Below, piece by piece: positions 1 to 9,670 of a stretch of 64,000 bases of DNA. The DNA lies in NCBI RefSeq assembly GCF_004016505.1, contig NZ_SACR01000001.1, forward strand, positions 434,001 through 498,000, written 5' to 3'. Made by a program: the position numbers and the translations under genes. A model generated the notes under the pieces. It saw only the letters and a list, made by a program, of their open reading frames with translations. It was not told the DNA's origin and ran no database searches. The stretch is from Rubrivivax rivuli. Its GTDB lineage: Bacteria > Pseudomonadota > Gammaproteobacteria > Burkholderiales > Burkholderiaceae_C. Position 1 is the first letter of the stretch; the number at the start of each line of letters is the position of its first letter.

Positions 1-1722
1 CTGAACGGCGACAGCAGCGCAGCCGCCCCCCGTGAAAAGGCGTGGCAGGCGCTGCAAGAGCGCCAAGCGGCTTCGGTAGCGAGCTTCGCGGCCTTCGGCG
101 ACGAAACGCTGAGCCGGCGGCTGGAAGCGCTGTGGCAGGCGCAGCAGACGCTGACCCAGGCCGTGGCGACGGCCGGCGTGCCTGCGCCCGAAAGCTTCCA
201 GCGGCACACCGCCATCGTCGAGGGGCAGCTCGCTCTGCTGCACGACGTGGCCATCCGTTCCGAGCTGGTCCTCAACCCCTGGGCCTCGGGCTACCACCTG
301 CAGGACGCCGCGCTGAACCACCTGCCGCTGGTCTCGGAACTGCTGGGCCGGCTGCGGGGCAGCGGCATGGGCATGCTGGCCAAGGGCCAGGCCAGCAGCG
401 CCGAGCGCAGCCGGCTGGCCGTGCACGCCGAACGTGCGCTCTTCGCGGCCGCTTCGGCGCAGCGCGCGCTGGCCAATGCCGTACAGGCCGATGCGGCCGT
501 GGCTGCGGCACTCGGCGACGCGCCGGCCCGGGCCGAGAAGTCGCTCAACGCAGCGCTGGCCCTCGCCCGCAGCAAGCTCATCGAGGCCGAGGCGCTGGAT
601 CACCCCCGCGCCGAGTGGTGGGCGCAGACCTCGCAAGCCATCGACGACCAGCTTGCGCTCGGCGATGCCGCCATGGCCGCGCTGTCCAAGGACCTGGCGC
701 AGCACCGCCAGTGGGAAACCCAGGCCGTCGGCTGGATCGCCGGCCTGTTGCTCGTGCTGGGTGCCGGGGGCGGCTGGCTGCTGTGGTCCATCGCGCGCGG
801 GGCTTCACGCTCGATCGAACAGGCCATCGGCCTGGCCGACGCCGTTGCGGACGGACGCCTTCAGCTGCCACCCGGCACGCCGCAGACGCTGCCCCCGGGC
901 ACGCAGGACGAAGGCCAGCGCCTGGTGGTGGCACTGGCCGCGATGGCGCGCCAGCTGGGCCAGGTGGTGGCCACGGTGCGCGACAACGCCGAGCAGGTGG
1001 CCACGGCCAGCGCGGAGATCGCCCAGGGCAACCACGACCTGTCGGCACGCACCGAATCTCAGGCCAGTGCGCTGGAGCAGACCGCGGCCTCGATGGACGA
1101 ACTGCGCGCCACCGTCGCGCAAAGCGCCGACAGCGCACGCCAGGCGCACCAGCTGGCCCTGCAGGCCAGCGACGTGGCCGGCAACGGCGGCCAAGCCGTG
1201 CAGGATCTCGCCGGCACGCTGGCGCAGATCAGAGACAGCGCGCACCGCATGGCCGACATCATCGGCACCATCGACGGCATCGCCTTCCAGACCAACATCC
1301 TGGCACTGAACGCCGCGGTGGAGGCCGCGCGGGCCGGCGAGCAGGGCCGGGGCTTTGCCGTGGTGGCCAGCGAGGTGCGGGCCCTCGCCCAGCGCAGCGC
1401 CCTGGCCGCGCGCGAGATCCGCAGCCTCATCACCGCCAGCCAGGAGCGCGTGGAAGCCGGCAACGAACAGGGCAGCCACGCGGCCGAGACCATGCAGAGC
1501 GTGGTGCAGTCCATCCGCCGCGTGTCGGACCTCATTGCCGAGGTGAGCGCCGCGGTGCAGGAGCAGAGCGCCGGCATCGCCCAGATCGGCGATGCCGTCA
1601 CGCAGATGGACCAGGTCACGCAACAGAACGCCGCGCTGGTGGAAGAAGGTGCTGCCGCGGCCGAGAGCCTGCGCCAGCAGGCGGTCTCGCTGCAGGGCAC
1701 GGTGGCGGTGTTCAGGATCTAG
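1..1722 (+). CDS. Methyl-accepting chemotaxis protein (5' truncated)
   Basis: The frame is open from the first base of the window, so the true start lies upstream; 573 residues remain. The visible part has a helical periplasmic-type region, one transmembrane segment at about residues 245-264 ([20 protein letters not shown]), then a cytoplasmic signalling domain. The highly conserved hairpin tip of the receptor family is clear at about residues 429-465 ([19 protein letters not shown], then [18 protein letters not shown]). Such receptors pass ligand signals to CheA/CheW at the cell pole. An ATG at 163 is in frame, but the 54 codons before it read as normal coding sequence. No chemotaxis partner genes follow, so it is probably an orphan receptor; the ligand cannot be told. 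Confidence 0.95.
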   Translation: MNGDSSAAAPREKAWQALQERQAASVASFAAFGDETLSRRLEALWQAQQTLTQAVATAGVPAPESFQRHTAIVEGQLALLHDVAIRSELVLNPWASGYHLQDAALNHLPLVSELLGRLRGSGMGMLAKGQASSAERSRLAVHAERALFAAASAQRALANAVQADAAVAAALGDAPARAEKSLNAALALARSKLIEAEALDHPRAEWWAQTSQAIDDQLALGDAAMAALSKDLAQHRQWETQAVGWIAGLLLVLGAGGGWLLWSIARGASRSIEQAIGLADAVADGRLQLPPGTPQTLPPGTQDEGQRLVVALAAMARQLGQVVATVRDNAEQVATASAEIAQGNHDLSARTESQASALEQTAASMDELRATVAQSADSARQAHQLALQASDVAGNGGQAVQDLAGTLAQIRDSAHRMADIIGTIDGIAFQTNILALNAAVEAARAGEQGRGFAVVASEVRALAQRSALAAREIRSLITASQERVEAGNEQGSHAAETMQSVVQSIRRVSDLIAEVSAAVQEQSAGIAQIGDAVTQMDQVTQQNAALVEEGAAAAESLRQQAVSLQGTVAVFRI

Positions 1723-1844
1723 CCCGCCCCAGCCGCTGCGGAGCTGTCACCAAAGATTGCAGATGAGGGTGTATCGCGCAGCAGTTCCCTCCTTCTGTGC
1801 AGCACACGCCCGCAACGGGCCCCACTGCACCCAAGGAGATCGAC

Positions 1845-3125
1845 ATGCGCACCGACCTGAAACTCAAACTCACCCACACCGCCGCAGCCGCCTGGTCGCT
1901 GCTGTTCCTCGCGGCCTGCGGCGGTGGCGGTGGCGCCGATGCCCCGGCGACGGCCGCCGGTGCGAACGAAGCACCCGGCACGCGCGCCTTCGCACTGTCG
2001 GCCGCCCCCGCACTGCCCGCTGGTGCCACGCCCGTGCCGGCCGTGACCTACCGCTGCGGCAACGTGACGCTGGGCGCGCTGCGCAGCGGCGAGATCGAGG
2101 TGCCCGCCGGCCAGGTGTGCGTGCTGCAGGGCACGCGCGTGGAAGGCAACATCAAGCTGGGCGCGGGCAGCGTGCTCGACGCCCGCGACATCACCATCGT
2201 CGGCAGCCTGCAGGCCGACGGCGCTGCCTCGGTGCTGGTGGCCGGCGCTTCCAGCGTCACCGGCTCGGTGCAGCTCGTGCAGGGCGGCGCGGCCACGCTG
2301 CTGGGCCTGCGCATCGCCGGCAACCTGCAGATCGAGGCGCATGCCGGCCCGGTGCGGGCCGAAGCCCTGCGCACCAGCGGCAACGTGCAGGTGCTGGGCA
2401 ACCTGGGCGGTGTGACGCTGGTGGACAACAGCACCAGCGGCAACCTGCAGTGCAAGGACAACCTGCCGGCGCCGCAGGGCAGCGGCAACACCGCCGCGAC
2501 CCTGGAAGACCAGTGCCGCAGCCTGGCGCCTGCGCCCACGCCGGCGCCGGGCACGCCCGTCAACCCGCCGGTGGCCCCGGTGCCGCCGACCACGCCCACG
2601 CTGCCGGCGCCCAGCCTGCCCGCAGGCGTGTTCACCGCCGGCAGCAACGTGGTCTGCCGCGACCTGAGCCTGGACGCCACCCGCTACGCCAGCGTGGAAG
2701 TGCCGGCCGGCGCGCGCTGCGAGCTCATCGGCACGCAGCTCACCGGCAACCTCGAGCTCGCCCCGGGGGCGAGCGTGAAGGGCGTGCAGGCGCAGATCAA
2801 CGGCAGCCTCAACGGCGACACACCCGGCCCCGTGCAGATGGACGGCGGCCGCATCGACGGTTCGGTGCAGCTGGCGCGCGCGCAGGCCACCACGCTCAAC
2901 GGCACGCGCGTCGGGGGCTCGCTGCAGGCGGTGGCCGGCACCGGCCTGCTGTGGCTGCAGGGCCTGACGCTGACGGGCGACCTGCAGGTGCTGGGCAACA
3001 CCGGCGGCGCGGTGCTCAACAACAACCGCGCCGGCGGCAACCTGCAGTGCAAGGACAACCTGCCGGCGCCCAGCGGCAGCGGCAACGTGGCCGCGAACAA
3101 GGAAGACCAGTGCCGCGGGCTCTGA
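1845..3125 (+). CDS. Lipoprotein with two tandem copies of a beta-rich domain
   Basis: This 426-residue protein starts at the ATG preceded by AAGGAG at 1833; an in-frame start at 1797 lacks such a site. A signal peptide ends in a lipobox (LAAC, Cys25) followed by a glycine run, so it is a predicted outer-membrane or periplasmic lipoprotein. Residues 71-226 and 271-426 are two copies of one unit, joined by a proline-rich linker (about 227-270). Each copy begins with a Cys and ends with GNLQCKDNLPAP, a GSGN turn and EDQCR, so each carries a matched set of cysteines. The short repeated turns (GNIKLGAGS, GSLQADG, GNLQIEA) suggest a right-handed beta-helix or similar solenoid. Function is unknown. 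It converges on the hydrolase gene with a 13-base gap. Confidence 0.85.
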   Translation: MRTDLKLKLTHTAAAAWSLLFLAACGGGGGADAPATAAGANEAPGTRAFALSAAPALPAGATPVPAVTYRCGNVTLGALRSGEIEVPAGQVCVLQGTRVEGNIKLGAGSVLDARDITIVGSLQADGAASVLVAGASSVTGSVQLVQGGAATLLGLRIAGNLQIEAHAGPVRAEALRTSGNVQVLGNLGGVTLVDNSTSGNLQCKDNLPAPQGSGNTAATLEDQCRSLAPAPTPAPGTPVNPPVAPVPPTTPTLPAPSLPAGVFTAGSNVVCRDLSLDATRYASVEVPAGARCELIGTQLTGNLELAPGASVKGVQAQINGSLNGDTPGPVQMDGGRIDGSVQLARAQATTLNGTRVGGSLQAVAGTGLLWLQGLTLTGDLQVLGNTGGAVLNNNRAGGNLQCKDNLPAPSGSGNVAANKEDQCRGL

Positions 3126-3138
3126 ACCCGGGCGCCGG

Positions 3139-4425
3139 CTAGGGCGCGCGCAGGTCAGGCCCGCGGGCCGGCGCCGCGGCCAGGAACTGCAGCACCGCCT
3201 GCAGGGCCGGGCCGCGCTGCGCATCGGCCTCCACCAGCACCGAGTGGCGCGCCTGCGGCAGGCGCCAGGCGGTGCAGCGGCCCGGGGCCGCGGCATTCAC
3301 GTTCGCACAGAAGACCTGCTGCGCCGCGGGCTCCACCACGGTGTCCAACCCGCCTTGCAGCAGCAGCACCGGCACCGCGATGCGCGCCGCCTCGGGCCCG
3401 CGCGCCGCGGCCGCGCCGGCGCAGGCCTGCGCCACCCAGCGCAGCGTGGGCCCGGCCACGCGGGCGTGTGGGTGGCCGCAGTGTTCGCCTTCGCAACGCG
3501 CCATGCGGTCGGCCCAGCGGCGCTGCAGGCGGGGCACGCTGGCCGTGAGTTCGTTGTCGGCGCGGTCGGCCTGCGCCCACCAAGCCGCGCGTTCCACGTC
3601 GAAACCTTCGCCCTGCACGCGCCGCGCGCTCAGGCCGGGCAGCTGGAAGGGCAGCTGCACCGCGCCGTCATCGCACCAGCGCCGCAGCACCTTGTTCGTG
3701 CCCGGCTCGGCCACGCGCGGCTCGTGCATGGGCGTGACGAGGGCCGCTGCCGCCACCGGCGAGGCCGCACCCACGCGCGCGAGGTAGCGCGAGACCACGG
3801 CGCCGCCCATCGAGTGCGCCAGCATCACGGTGGGGCGCTGCGCCGCAGCGGCATCGGTCACCCGCGAGGCCTGCACCCGCTGCACGAAGGCCTGCAGGTC
3901 GTCCACGAGGTGCTCGAACTCGTCGATGTGGCCGCGCTCGCCCGCGTCATCGTCGCCCTGCGCGGTGGGCGGCTCGGGCGGCAGCAGGCGGCTGCTGAAG
4001 CCCTGCCCGCGGTGGTCCATCACATAGACCGACCAGCCGGCCACGACGAGGTCGTGCACCAGCTCCTGGTACATCGTGAGGGCTTCGGTGAAGCCGGGCA
4101 CCACGATGACGGCACCGCGGCTCTCGCTGCGGTGGCGGTAGGCGCGCCAGTGCAGCTGCACCGGGCGCGTGCCGAGGCCGAACAAGCCGCCCGTGGGCCG
4201 GCCCTGGAAGCTGCCGATCTCGCGCACGGCCAGGCGCTGCGTTTCGGCCTCGATGGCCTGCCAGCCGTGCCCCGCCCAGCGCGCTTCGCTGCTCAGCGTG
4301 GCGGGCGCCCCGGCCGGGGCCGGCAGGGGCTCGAAGGGCGGGGCGCCTGCGGCCACCGCCTGCGCCAGCGCGCAGGCCGCCAGCGGCGCCACGAGCACGC
4401 GCGGCCAGAACTTGAAGATCTGCAT
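3139..4425 (-). CDS. Alpha/beta hydrolase, monoacylglycerol lipase/lysophospholipase-like
   Basis: This is a 428-residue exported alpha/beta hydrolase. The N-terminus is a signal peptide ([20 protein letters not shown]). The nucleophile elbow is AHSMGG (GxSxG), the acid is likely Asp in [13 protein letters not shown], and the catalytic His is in [10 protein letters not shown] near the C-terminus. [19 protein letters not shown] and [10 protein letters not shown] match the oxyanion and loop regions of the PldB/monoacylglycerol lipase group (serine aquaporin hydrolases). It probably cleaves lysophospholipids or monoglycerides in the periplasm or outside the cell, but the substrate is not fixed by sequence. 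It lies 62 bases downstream of the PEP-CTERM gene on the same strand and may be co-transcribed with it. Confidence 0.85.
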   Translation of the reverse strand: MQIFKFWPRVLVAPLAACALAQAVAAGAPPFEPLPAPAGAPATLSSEARWAGHGWQAIEAETQRLAVREIGSFQGRPTGGLFGLGTRPVQLHWRAYRHRSESRGAVIVVPGFTEALTMYQELVHDLVVAGWSVYVMDHRGQGFSSRLLPPEPPTAQGDDDAGERGHIDEFEHLVDDLQAFVQRVQASRVTDAAAAQRPTVMLAHSMGGAVVSRYLARVGAASPVAAAALVTPMHEPRVAEPGTNKVLRRWCDDGAVQLPFQLPGLSARRVQGEGFDVERAAWWAQADRADNELTASVPRLQRRWADRMARCEGEHCGHPHARVAGPTLRWVAQACAGAAAARGPEAARIAVPVLLLQGGLDTVVEPAAQQVFCANVNAAAPGRCTAWRLPQARHSVLVEADAQRGPALQAVLQFLAAAPARGPDLRAP

Positions 4426-4487
4426 GCAGGCAAGCGTAGCAGCGGCGCCTGGGCCGCTGCCACCGATGCGCTCGCCTGCCGGCCGCT

Positions 4488-6134
4488 TCAGCCGCGGCGG
4501 CGGCGCGCCAGCGTGGCCACGCCGGCCAGGCCGGCGAGCATCAGCGCCCAGGTGCCGGGTTCGGGCACGGGGCTGATCTCGTACAGCACCGTGCGGTTGC
4601 TGCCGCCGCCGGCGATGATGAGGTCTTCGGTGCTCTCGTGCGAGACCGCCAGGAAGGTGCGGCCCTCGCTCTCGAAGGCCACCAGGCCCTCGGGGCGCAG
4701 CACGGTGGTGTCGCTGCTCACGATGAGCTGCAGGAAGCTGGCCTGCGCGGGGTCGGTGATGTCGTACACCGCCACCGCGCTGCGCGTGGTGCGCTCCAGG
4801 CCCACGAAGGCCAGCGTGCGGCCGTTGATCTCGAACAGCGCCACGCCCTCGGGCTCCACGCCCTTGTCGTCGCTGCGGTTGTCGGCGTACACACCGGCGG
4901 CGATGGCGGCCTGCTCCAGCGTGTTGCCGCTGTCGTAGACCAGGTTGCCGTCGGCATCGCGGATGCTGAACGAGCGCCCGCCCAGGGTGACGATCTCCAC
5001 CATGTTGGTGCTGCTGCCGTCACCGGTGGCGCCAGCGCGCAGCACGTTCAGGCGGCCCAGCACGCTGTTGGGCTTGAGCTGCGCCTGCGTGGGCAGGTTC
5101 GTGCCGTTGAAGACGGTGGGGTCCAGCGTCACCGCGGCGTTGCCGAAGCGCACGATGTCGGCGTCGTCGACGAAGGCATCGCCCTCGTTGCTCATCACGT
5201 AGTAGGCCTGGCCGCCGCGGCTGTAGCTGGCAATGGCGTCGGGCATGTACAGGCCCTTGACGGGCACGTTGCGCAGGCTGATGCCGCCGTCCTGGTCGCT
5301 GGTGTCGATGGCGTTGCCGGGCAGGCTGAAGTCTTTCTTGCCCAGCGGCAGGATGCGCGTGAACTGGCCGGTCTGCAGGTTCAGCTCGGCGATGGCGTTG
5401 TTCTCCTGCAGCGTCACCTGCGCGAACTGCCCGCCCGGGGCCACGGCGATGTACTCGGGCTCGAAGGCCACCGAGGCGGCCACGCCGGCCTGGATGCGCA
5501 CGCCCGCGGCGCGCAGCGCGGCTTCCTGGCCGTCGAAGGCGCCGAAGCCGGCGGTGGTGACGCTGGTGACGAGGCTGCCGCCGGCGCGCGAGACGTCGAT
5601 CAGGCTCACGCTGCCCGCCGGGTTGTTGGCGTCGCTCTGGCGCTCGCCTTCGTTGGCCACCAGGAGGCGCGTGCCGCCGGCCGTCCACGTCAGCATGTCG
5701 GGCACCGCGCCGGTGGCCACGCCACCCAGGTGGGCCGCGGCACCGCCCTGGGCCAGGAAGGTGGCGGTGTCGAAGAACTGCACCGAGCCCGGCAGGCCGG
5801 CGTTGCTGCTGTTGGTGAAGGCCACGGCCAGCGTGTTGCCGGCAATCGCGATGCTGTTCACGTTGCCGTAGGCGCTGGTGGCAAAGCTCTGCACACGCTG
5901 GCCGGTGAGGTTCAGCACGTCCAGGCCGTTGCCGCCGATGATCCACAACGCCGAGGTGCCGGCGTCCCACACCGGGATCTCGGACGAGCGGCCGATGGTA
6001 GGCTCGACGTTGTGGTTGAAGGTCCACAGCGGCGTGACCGCCGCGATCGGGTTGCTGGCGCCGGCCGACAGGGCGGCGGTGGCCAGGGCCACGGCAGCGG
6101 CCAGGGTGTGCAGGCGGGGTTTCAGGTGGTGCAT
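4488..6134 (-). CDS. Choice-of-anchor I type propeller-like protein with PEP-CTERM tail
   Basis: The 548-residue product begins [18 protein letters not shown], a signal peptide. The body has features of the choice-of-anchor I family: [13 protein letters not shown], the [10 protein letters not shown] motif, [10 protein letters not shown] and [14 protein letters not shown], as in extracellular proteins related to phosphatase-like beta-propellers. The C-terminus is a PEP-CTERM sorting signal: [16 protein letters not shown] then an Arg cluster. Family knowledge says this tail is cut by an exosortase and the protein is exported with exopolysaccharide. No exosortase gene is in the window. The ATG at 6134 was chosen because the signal peptide starts there; the frame extends upstream without a signal-like sequence. 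A GGC/GGT-rich stretch precedes the start and no clear ribosome site is seen. Confidence 0.88.
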   Translation of the reverse strand: MHHLKPRLHTLAAAVALATAALSAGASNPIAAVTPLWTFNHNVEPTIGRSSEIPVWDAGTSALWIIGGNGLDVLNLTGQRVQSFATSAYGNVNSIAIAGNTLAVAFTNSSNAGLPGSVQFFDTATFLAQGGAAAHLGGVATGAVPDMLTWTAGGTRLLVANEGERQSDANNPAGSVSLIDVSRAGGSLVTSVTTAGFGAFDGQEAALRAAGVRIQAGVAASVAFEPEYIAVAPGGQFAQVTLQENNAIAELNLQTGQFTRILPLGKKDFSLPGNAIDTSDQDGGISLRNVPVKGLYMPDAIASYSRGGQAYYVMSNEGDAFVDDADIVRFGNAAVTLDPTVFNGTNLPTQAQLKPNSVLGRLNVLRAGATGDGSSTNMVEIVTLGGRSFSIRDADGNLVYDSGNTLEQAAIAAGVYADNRSDDKGVEPEGVALFEINGRTLAFVGLERTTRSAVAVYDITDPAQASFLQLIVSSDTTVLRPEGLVAFESEGRTFLAVSHESTEDLIIAGGGSNRTVLYEISPVPEPGTWALMLAGLAGVATLARRRRG

Positions 6135-6324
6135 GGCGGCGGCGGTGGTGGCGGAAACCGCGCATGCTCGCCACGGCGTTTGACGGTGTCGTGACAGCCG
6201 CCCCCCGCGCCTGCAGGGTGCGCGAGGAAGGGCGCCTGGGGATGGCCGCGCTCGCGGGGGCGGCCTACAGTGCTTCCGGTCCGCCGCCGCGTGCGGCGCC
6301 AGCCCCCGACCCGAGGAGCCCGCG

Positions 6325-7143
6325 ATGATCGTCACCCCCGCCAGCAGCCAGCGCTTCGTCTCCAAGGCCCGCCTGCCGGCGCTGCCGGCGCGCCCGCGCA
6401 GCCGCAGTGCCGGCGCCGTGGCCGACACGCCGCCGCTGCAGCTCAAGGCCTCGGACGCACAGACCCTGGTGGTCGGCAGCGGTCTGGTGGTGGCGGCGCA
6501 GAAGGTGCCGGTGCAGATGCGCGAAGACCTCATCAACTGCACGCTGTTCGCGCAGCTGGTGGCCACCGCCGAGGTGGGCGACGCCAGCCAGGCCACAGCC
6601 TGGTACACGGCCTACTTCGGCGCGCTGTCGGCGCTGGGCTGGGCACAGAGCGACCAGCGTTTCGAGCGCTACGAGTTCAAGAGCAGCGGCGCCATCGCGC
6701 ACGAGGCCGTGCTGCCGGTGGTCTCGGCGCTGCTGGGCCCGCAGGCCAGCGCGCTGGCGGTGCTGCAGGCGGCCTTCGACGGCTTGAAGTCGATGGAGGA
6801 CAACGCGCCGTGGTTGACCCTCTTCGAGCGCCAGTCGCGGCGCGAGCAGTCGGCGCATTTCCAGGTGGCCACGGCCGAGATGGCGCCCGGCGGGCTGCTG
6901 CAGGTGGCGCTGGCGGCCTTCGAGCTGCAGGCCCACACCGAGATGACGCAGGTGCTCTTCTTCAAGTTCAACAAGGCGCGCACGCGGCTGCACTACGCCT
7001 CGGGCAAGGCCACCATCTACGAGGCCGCGCTGGCCACCCAGCGCGAAGCCCTGGCCACGCGCCTGGCGGCCTACCGCCAGGCCTACGTGGGGCAGGTGAA
7101 GCTGCCGGCCTTGCCCGCGCTGCCCCCGTTGCCCCGCCCCTAG
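6325..7143 (+). CDS. Hypothetical protein, family not recognised
   Basis: This is a 272-residue protein with GAGGAG 7 bases before its ATG, so the start is well supported. I recognise no family. It has a basic, proline-rich N-terminus (about residues 10-35), no signal peptide and no transmembrane segment, so it is probably cytoplasmic. Features seen are LINCTLFAQL, a WYTAYFGALSALGW aromatic patch, FERYEFKSSGAIAHEAVL, and a C-terminal half rich in helix (EIYEAAL-like, TRLAAYRQAYVG) ending in a proline-rich tail PALPALPPLPRP. It stands alone between a divergent PEP-CTERM gene and a convergent Sir2 gene, so context does not reveal its role. Confidence 0.75.
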   Translation: MIVTPASSQRFVSKARLPALPARPRSRSAGAVADTPPLQLKASDAQTLVVGSGLVVAAQKVPVQMREDLINCTLFAQLVATAEVGDASQATAWYTAYFGALSALGWAQSDQRFERYEFKSSGAIAHEAVLPVVSALLGPQASALAVLQAAFDGLKSMEDNAPWLTLFERQSRREQSAHFQVATAEMAPGGLLQVALAAFELQAHTEMTQVLFFKFNKARTRLHYASGKATIYEAALATQREALATRLAAYRQAYVGQVKLPALPALPPLPRP

Positions 7144-7167
7144 CGGCAGGGGCACTGGCAGCGCTGC

Positions 7168-8004
7168 TCAGGCCTGCAGGGCCGCCGCCAGCGCGGCCAG
7201 CGCCGCGGCAGCACCCATGGGCAGGCCCACGTCCAGCGCGCCGGGCACCTGGCTCTCGCGCGGGTTGATGCGCACCAGGCGCCCGCCGTGCTCGCGCAGC
7301 ACGCGGTGGCCGAAGTGGCGCACGCTGGGGATGGCACTGCCGGCGCCGAGCTCCAGCACCAGCGGCGCGCGCATGCCCGCCAGTGCGTGCTGCAGCGCCG
7401 TCAGCTGCGCCTGGGTGCGCTCTTCGCGCCAGGCGCCGTCGCCGAACATCAGGATGTTGGGCCGCGCCAGCGCGCCGCAGTGCGGGCAGGTGGGCAGCGC
7501 GCCCAGCCAGCGGCAGCGGGCTTCGTCCACCTCCACGGCCAGCGCGTCGGCAGGCCAGGGCAGGGCCTCGCAGTGCGTGCATTGCAGCCAGTGGATGCTG
7601 CCGTGGCACTCGGCCACGCGCCGCGGCGCGAAGCCGGCCTTCTGGAACTGGCCGTCGACATTGGAGGTGAAGACCCAGGCGCCGTGCGGCAGGCGTTCGC
7701 CCCACTGCAGCAGGGTCTGGAAGCCGGCATGGGGCAGGGTGCGCCGGTAGAGCTGCAGGCGGTGGCCATAGAAGCCCCAGGCCAGGCGCGGCTCGTGCAC
7801 GAAGGTGAGCGGCGAGGCCACCTCCTCGAAGGCCAGGCCGGCCTGCTTCAACGCAGGGTAGGCGCGCCAGAAGCCCTCGGTGCCGCGGAAATCGGGCAGG
7901 CCCGAATCGACGCCCATGCCCGCCCCGGCCGCCACGATCAGCCCATCGGCCTGCGCCAGCAGCTCGGCGGCGCGGGCGACGGCCTGGGCCTGGCTTTCCG
8001 GCAT
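7168..8004 (-). CDS. Sir2-family NAD-dependent protein deacylase (variant)
   Basis: The 278-residue protein has the sirtuin motifs in order: GAGMGVDSGLPDFRG (NAD-binding, about residues 27-41), TSNVDG (about 113-118), the catalytic His134 in ECHGSIHW, a four-Cys zinc site (Cys142, Cys145, Cys173, Cys176) and a Rossmann tail (LELGAGSAIPSV, RINPRE). Sirtuins remove acyl groups from lysine using NAD and release nicotinamide and O-acyl-ADP-ribose. Classical enzymes have TQNVDG; here Gln is replaced by Ser, and the GTS loop reads GAGSA, so substrate range or even ADP-ribosyl transfer may differ. It sits upstream of a small exported protein gene (12-base gap). Confidence 0.9.
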   Translation of the reverse strand: MPESQAQAVARAAELLAQADGLIVAAGAGMGVDSGLPDFRGTEGFWRAYPALKQAGLAFEEVASPLTFVHEPRLAWGFYGHRLQLYRRTLPHAGFQTLLQWGERLPHGAWVFTSNVDGQFQKAGFAPRRVAECHGSIHWLQCTHCEALPWPADALAVEVDEARCRWLGALPTCPHCGALARPNILMFGDGAWREERTQAQLTALQHALAGMRAPLVLELGAGSAIPSVRHFGHRVLREHGGRLVRINPRESQVPGALDVGLPMGAAAALAALAAALQA

Positions 8005-8016
8005 GGGCCGGGCGTG

Positions 8017-8463
8017 TCAGGGGGCTTTGCGGCCCGGCTCGAAGGCCGGCAGCGGCACGGCGCGCAGCAGGTCGTTGCCGGTGAGGTCTTGCGCGTCGGG
8101 GAAGACCGCGCGCCAGACATCGCGAAGCCCGCCGCCTTCCAGCGTGACCACGCTCTCGTAGGCGAAGTCGTAGCCGGTGATGGTGAAGCCGTGGCCGCGG
8201 CAGACCGCCTTGCCGCCGCCCAGCACGCAGCGCGCCGACCAGACCGAGGCCTCGTCCTTGCCCTGCAGCACAAGATGCTTGGGGAACTGCTTGATCAGCG
8301 TGACGGAGCCGGGGCGCGCCCACACGCCTTCGAAGCGCAGGTCTTGCGCTGCGGGGTTGCGCGAAGCGGCGGTGGGCGTCTGGGCGGCCGCGGGCAGCAC
8401 GGCAGCGCCGGCCAAGCCGAAGACCACAGCCCGAAGGGCCGCACGGAGGGTGGGGTGTTGCAT
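8017..8463 (-). CDS. Small exported protein of unknown function
   Basis: This 148-residue protein has AAGGAG 6 bases before the ATG and a clear signal peptide (LRAVVFGLAGAAVLPAAAQ), so it is periplasmic or secreted. The mature part has two Cys residues (ARCVLGGGKAVCRG) about ten residues apart, likely a disulphide, followed by GFTITGYDFAYESVVTLEGG and a C-terminal DLLRAVPLPAFEPG. I do not recognise the family. It lies just upstream of the Sir2 gene on the same strand and both may share a promoter in the 8464-8643 region. Confidence 0.8.
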   Translation of the reverse strand: MQHPTLRAALRAVVFGLAGAAVLPAAAQTPTAASRNPAAQDLRFEGVWARPGSVTLIKQFPKHLVLQGKDEASVWSARCVLGGGKAVCRGHGFTITGYDFAYESVVTLEGGGLRDVWRAVFPDAQDLTGNDLLRAVPLPAFEPGRKAP

Positions 8464-8619
8464 GGGGATCTCCTTCCTCGGCGCGGGCCCCCTTCTGGCC
8501 GGGGGGCGCTCGCGGAAGACGCACTCTACGGCAGAGCCGCGCCGAGCGGCACCCCCCGCAGGCCCAGGTGCCCAGGCGCGCCCCGAGGCGGCCTGCCGCA
8601 ACCGCCGGCCGCGCATACG

Positions 8620-8637
8620 CCAGCGGGGGGACGCTGG
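8620..8637. repeat. Short inverted repeat next to the fructokinase terminator
   Basis: CCAGCG / CGCTGG arms flank a run of six G and one A. It lies between the exported-protein start (8463) and the fructokinase stop (8669), close to a second hairpin at 8644-8667. The whole 8464-8666 stretch is rich in C/G runs (for example CCCCC then GGGGGG near 8490-8506) and looks like decayed intergenic repeat; no gene was found in it. Confidence 0.4.
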
Positions 8638-8643
8638 CCCCGG

Positions 8644-8667
8644 AAAGCCGGCCCGCGGGCCGGCTTT
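8644..8667 (-). terminator. Perfect 24-base palindrome after fructokinase
   Basis: The stretch reads AAAGCCGGCCCG and its exact reverse complement, giving a 12-bp stem that starts at the fructokinase stop codon. The short T/A ends on both sides would allow it to act in both directions, but the T tract is only three bases, so efficiency is uncertain. Confidence 0.6.
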
Positions 8668-9608
8668 CAGGCAAGGGCGGGCAGCTCCTCGCGGCGCGGC
8701 AGGTCGGCGCCGCGGCGCGAACAGGTCAGCGCCGCGGCCTGTGCCGCGAACTGCAGCAGCGGGTGCCAGTCTTCGGGGCGCAGCGCGGCCACGGCAGCGG
8801 CGGACAGCGCCCCGCGCTCGGCCAGCGCGGCCAGCAGCGCGGCGTGGAAGGTGTCGCCGGCGCCCACGGTGTCCACCAGCGCCGTGGCCACCGGGGCCAC
8901 GTGCACTGGCCCGGCGGCGGTGTAGGCGGTGGCCCCCGCGGCACCCCGCGTCAGGACCACCAGCGCCACGCCGTGGGCTTGCCACTGCTGCGCCAGTGCC
9001 GCGGGGTCGGCGCCGGGGTGCAGGTGGTGCAGGTCTTCGTCGCTGAGCTTGAGCAGGTGGGTGCAGGGCAGCATGTCGGCCAGCACGGCGTGCCAGCGTG
9101 CGATGTCGGGTTCGACGTTGGTGCGCACGTTGACGTCGTAGCTGACCAGCGCCTCGGGCCGCTGCTGCCGCAGCTGGCGGGCCAGCGTGCGCAGCGTGCC
9201 GCCCACGGGCTCGACCACCATGGCGTAGCTGCCGAAGTGGTAGGCCGCGGCCGCAGGCACGCGCGCCAGGTCGGCCGGGTGCAGCTGGCGGTCGGCGGCG
9301 CCCTCGCCGTAGAACGCGTAGTCGGCCACGCCCTGGGCGCTCAGGCCCACCAGGCCCAGCGTGGTGGGTGCGGCCACGCGGCTCACGGCGGTGGTGTCCA
9401 CGCCTTCCTGCTGCAGCGCCTGCAGCAGGCGCTCGCCGAGAAACCCGCGGCCGATGGCGCCGAAGAAGCCCACCGGCTGCCCCAGGCGTGCCAGGCCGAT
9501 GGCCACGTTCAGCGGCGAGCCGCCGATGCGGGCGTCGAGCCGCTGGCCCGTGGCGGTGGGGCCGGCGTCGAACACATCCATCAAGGCTTCGCCGCTGACG
9601 ACGATCAT
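8667..9608 (-). CDS. PfkB-family carbohydrate kinase, likely fructokinase
   Basis: This 313-residue kinase begins MIVVSGEALMDVFDAG, as in bacterial fructokinases. It has the PfkB sugar-binding motif GGSPLNVAIGLARLG near residue 30 and the second signature DTVGAGDTFHAALLAAL near residue 235, whose Asp is the catalytic base. It would make fructose-6-phosphate from the fructose released by amylosucrase and GH32 encoded nearby, which is the main reason for the fructose call; other PfkB substrates cannot be excluded from sequence alone. It lies 62 bases after the TPR gene on the same strand and may end that transcript. A perfect palindrome follows the stop codon. Confidence 0.85.
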   Translation of the reverse strand: MIVVSGEALMDVFDAGPTATGQRLDARIGGSPLNVAIGLARLGQPVGFFGAIGRGFLGERLLQALQQEGVDTTAVSRVAAPTTLGLVGLSAQGVADYAFYGEGAADRQLHPADLARVPAAAAYHFGSYAMVVEPVGGTLRTLARQLRQQRPEALVSYDVNVRTNVEPDIARWHAVLADMLPCTHLLKLSDEDLHHLHPGADPAALAQQWQAHGVALVVLTRGAAGATAYTAAGPVHVAPVATALVDTVGAGDTFHAALLAALAERGALSAAAVAALRPEDWHPLLQFAAQAAALTCSRRGADLPRREELPALA

Positions 9609-9670
9609 CGGGGGCTCCAGGGTTCGGGTGACGGCAGGGCAGGCCGGGGCCTACCCGCCGGGTGGGTGGA

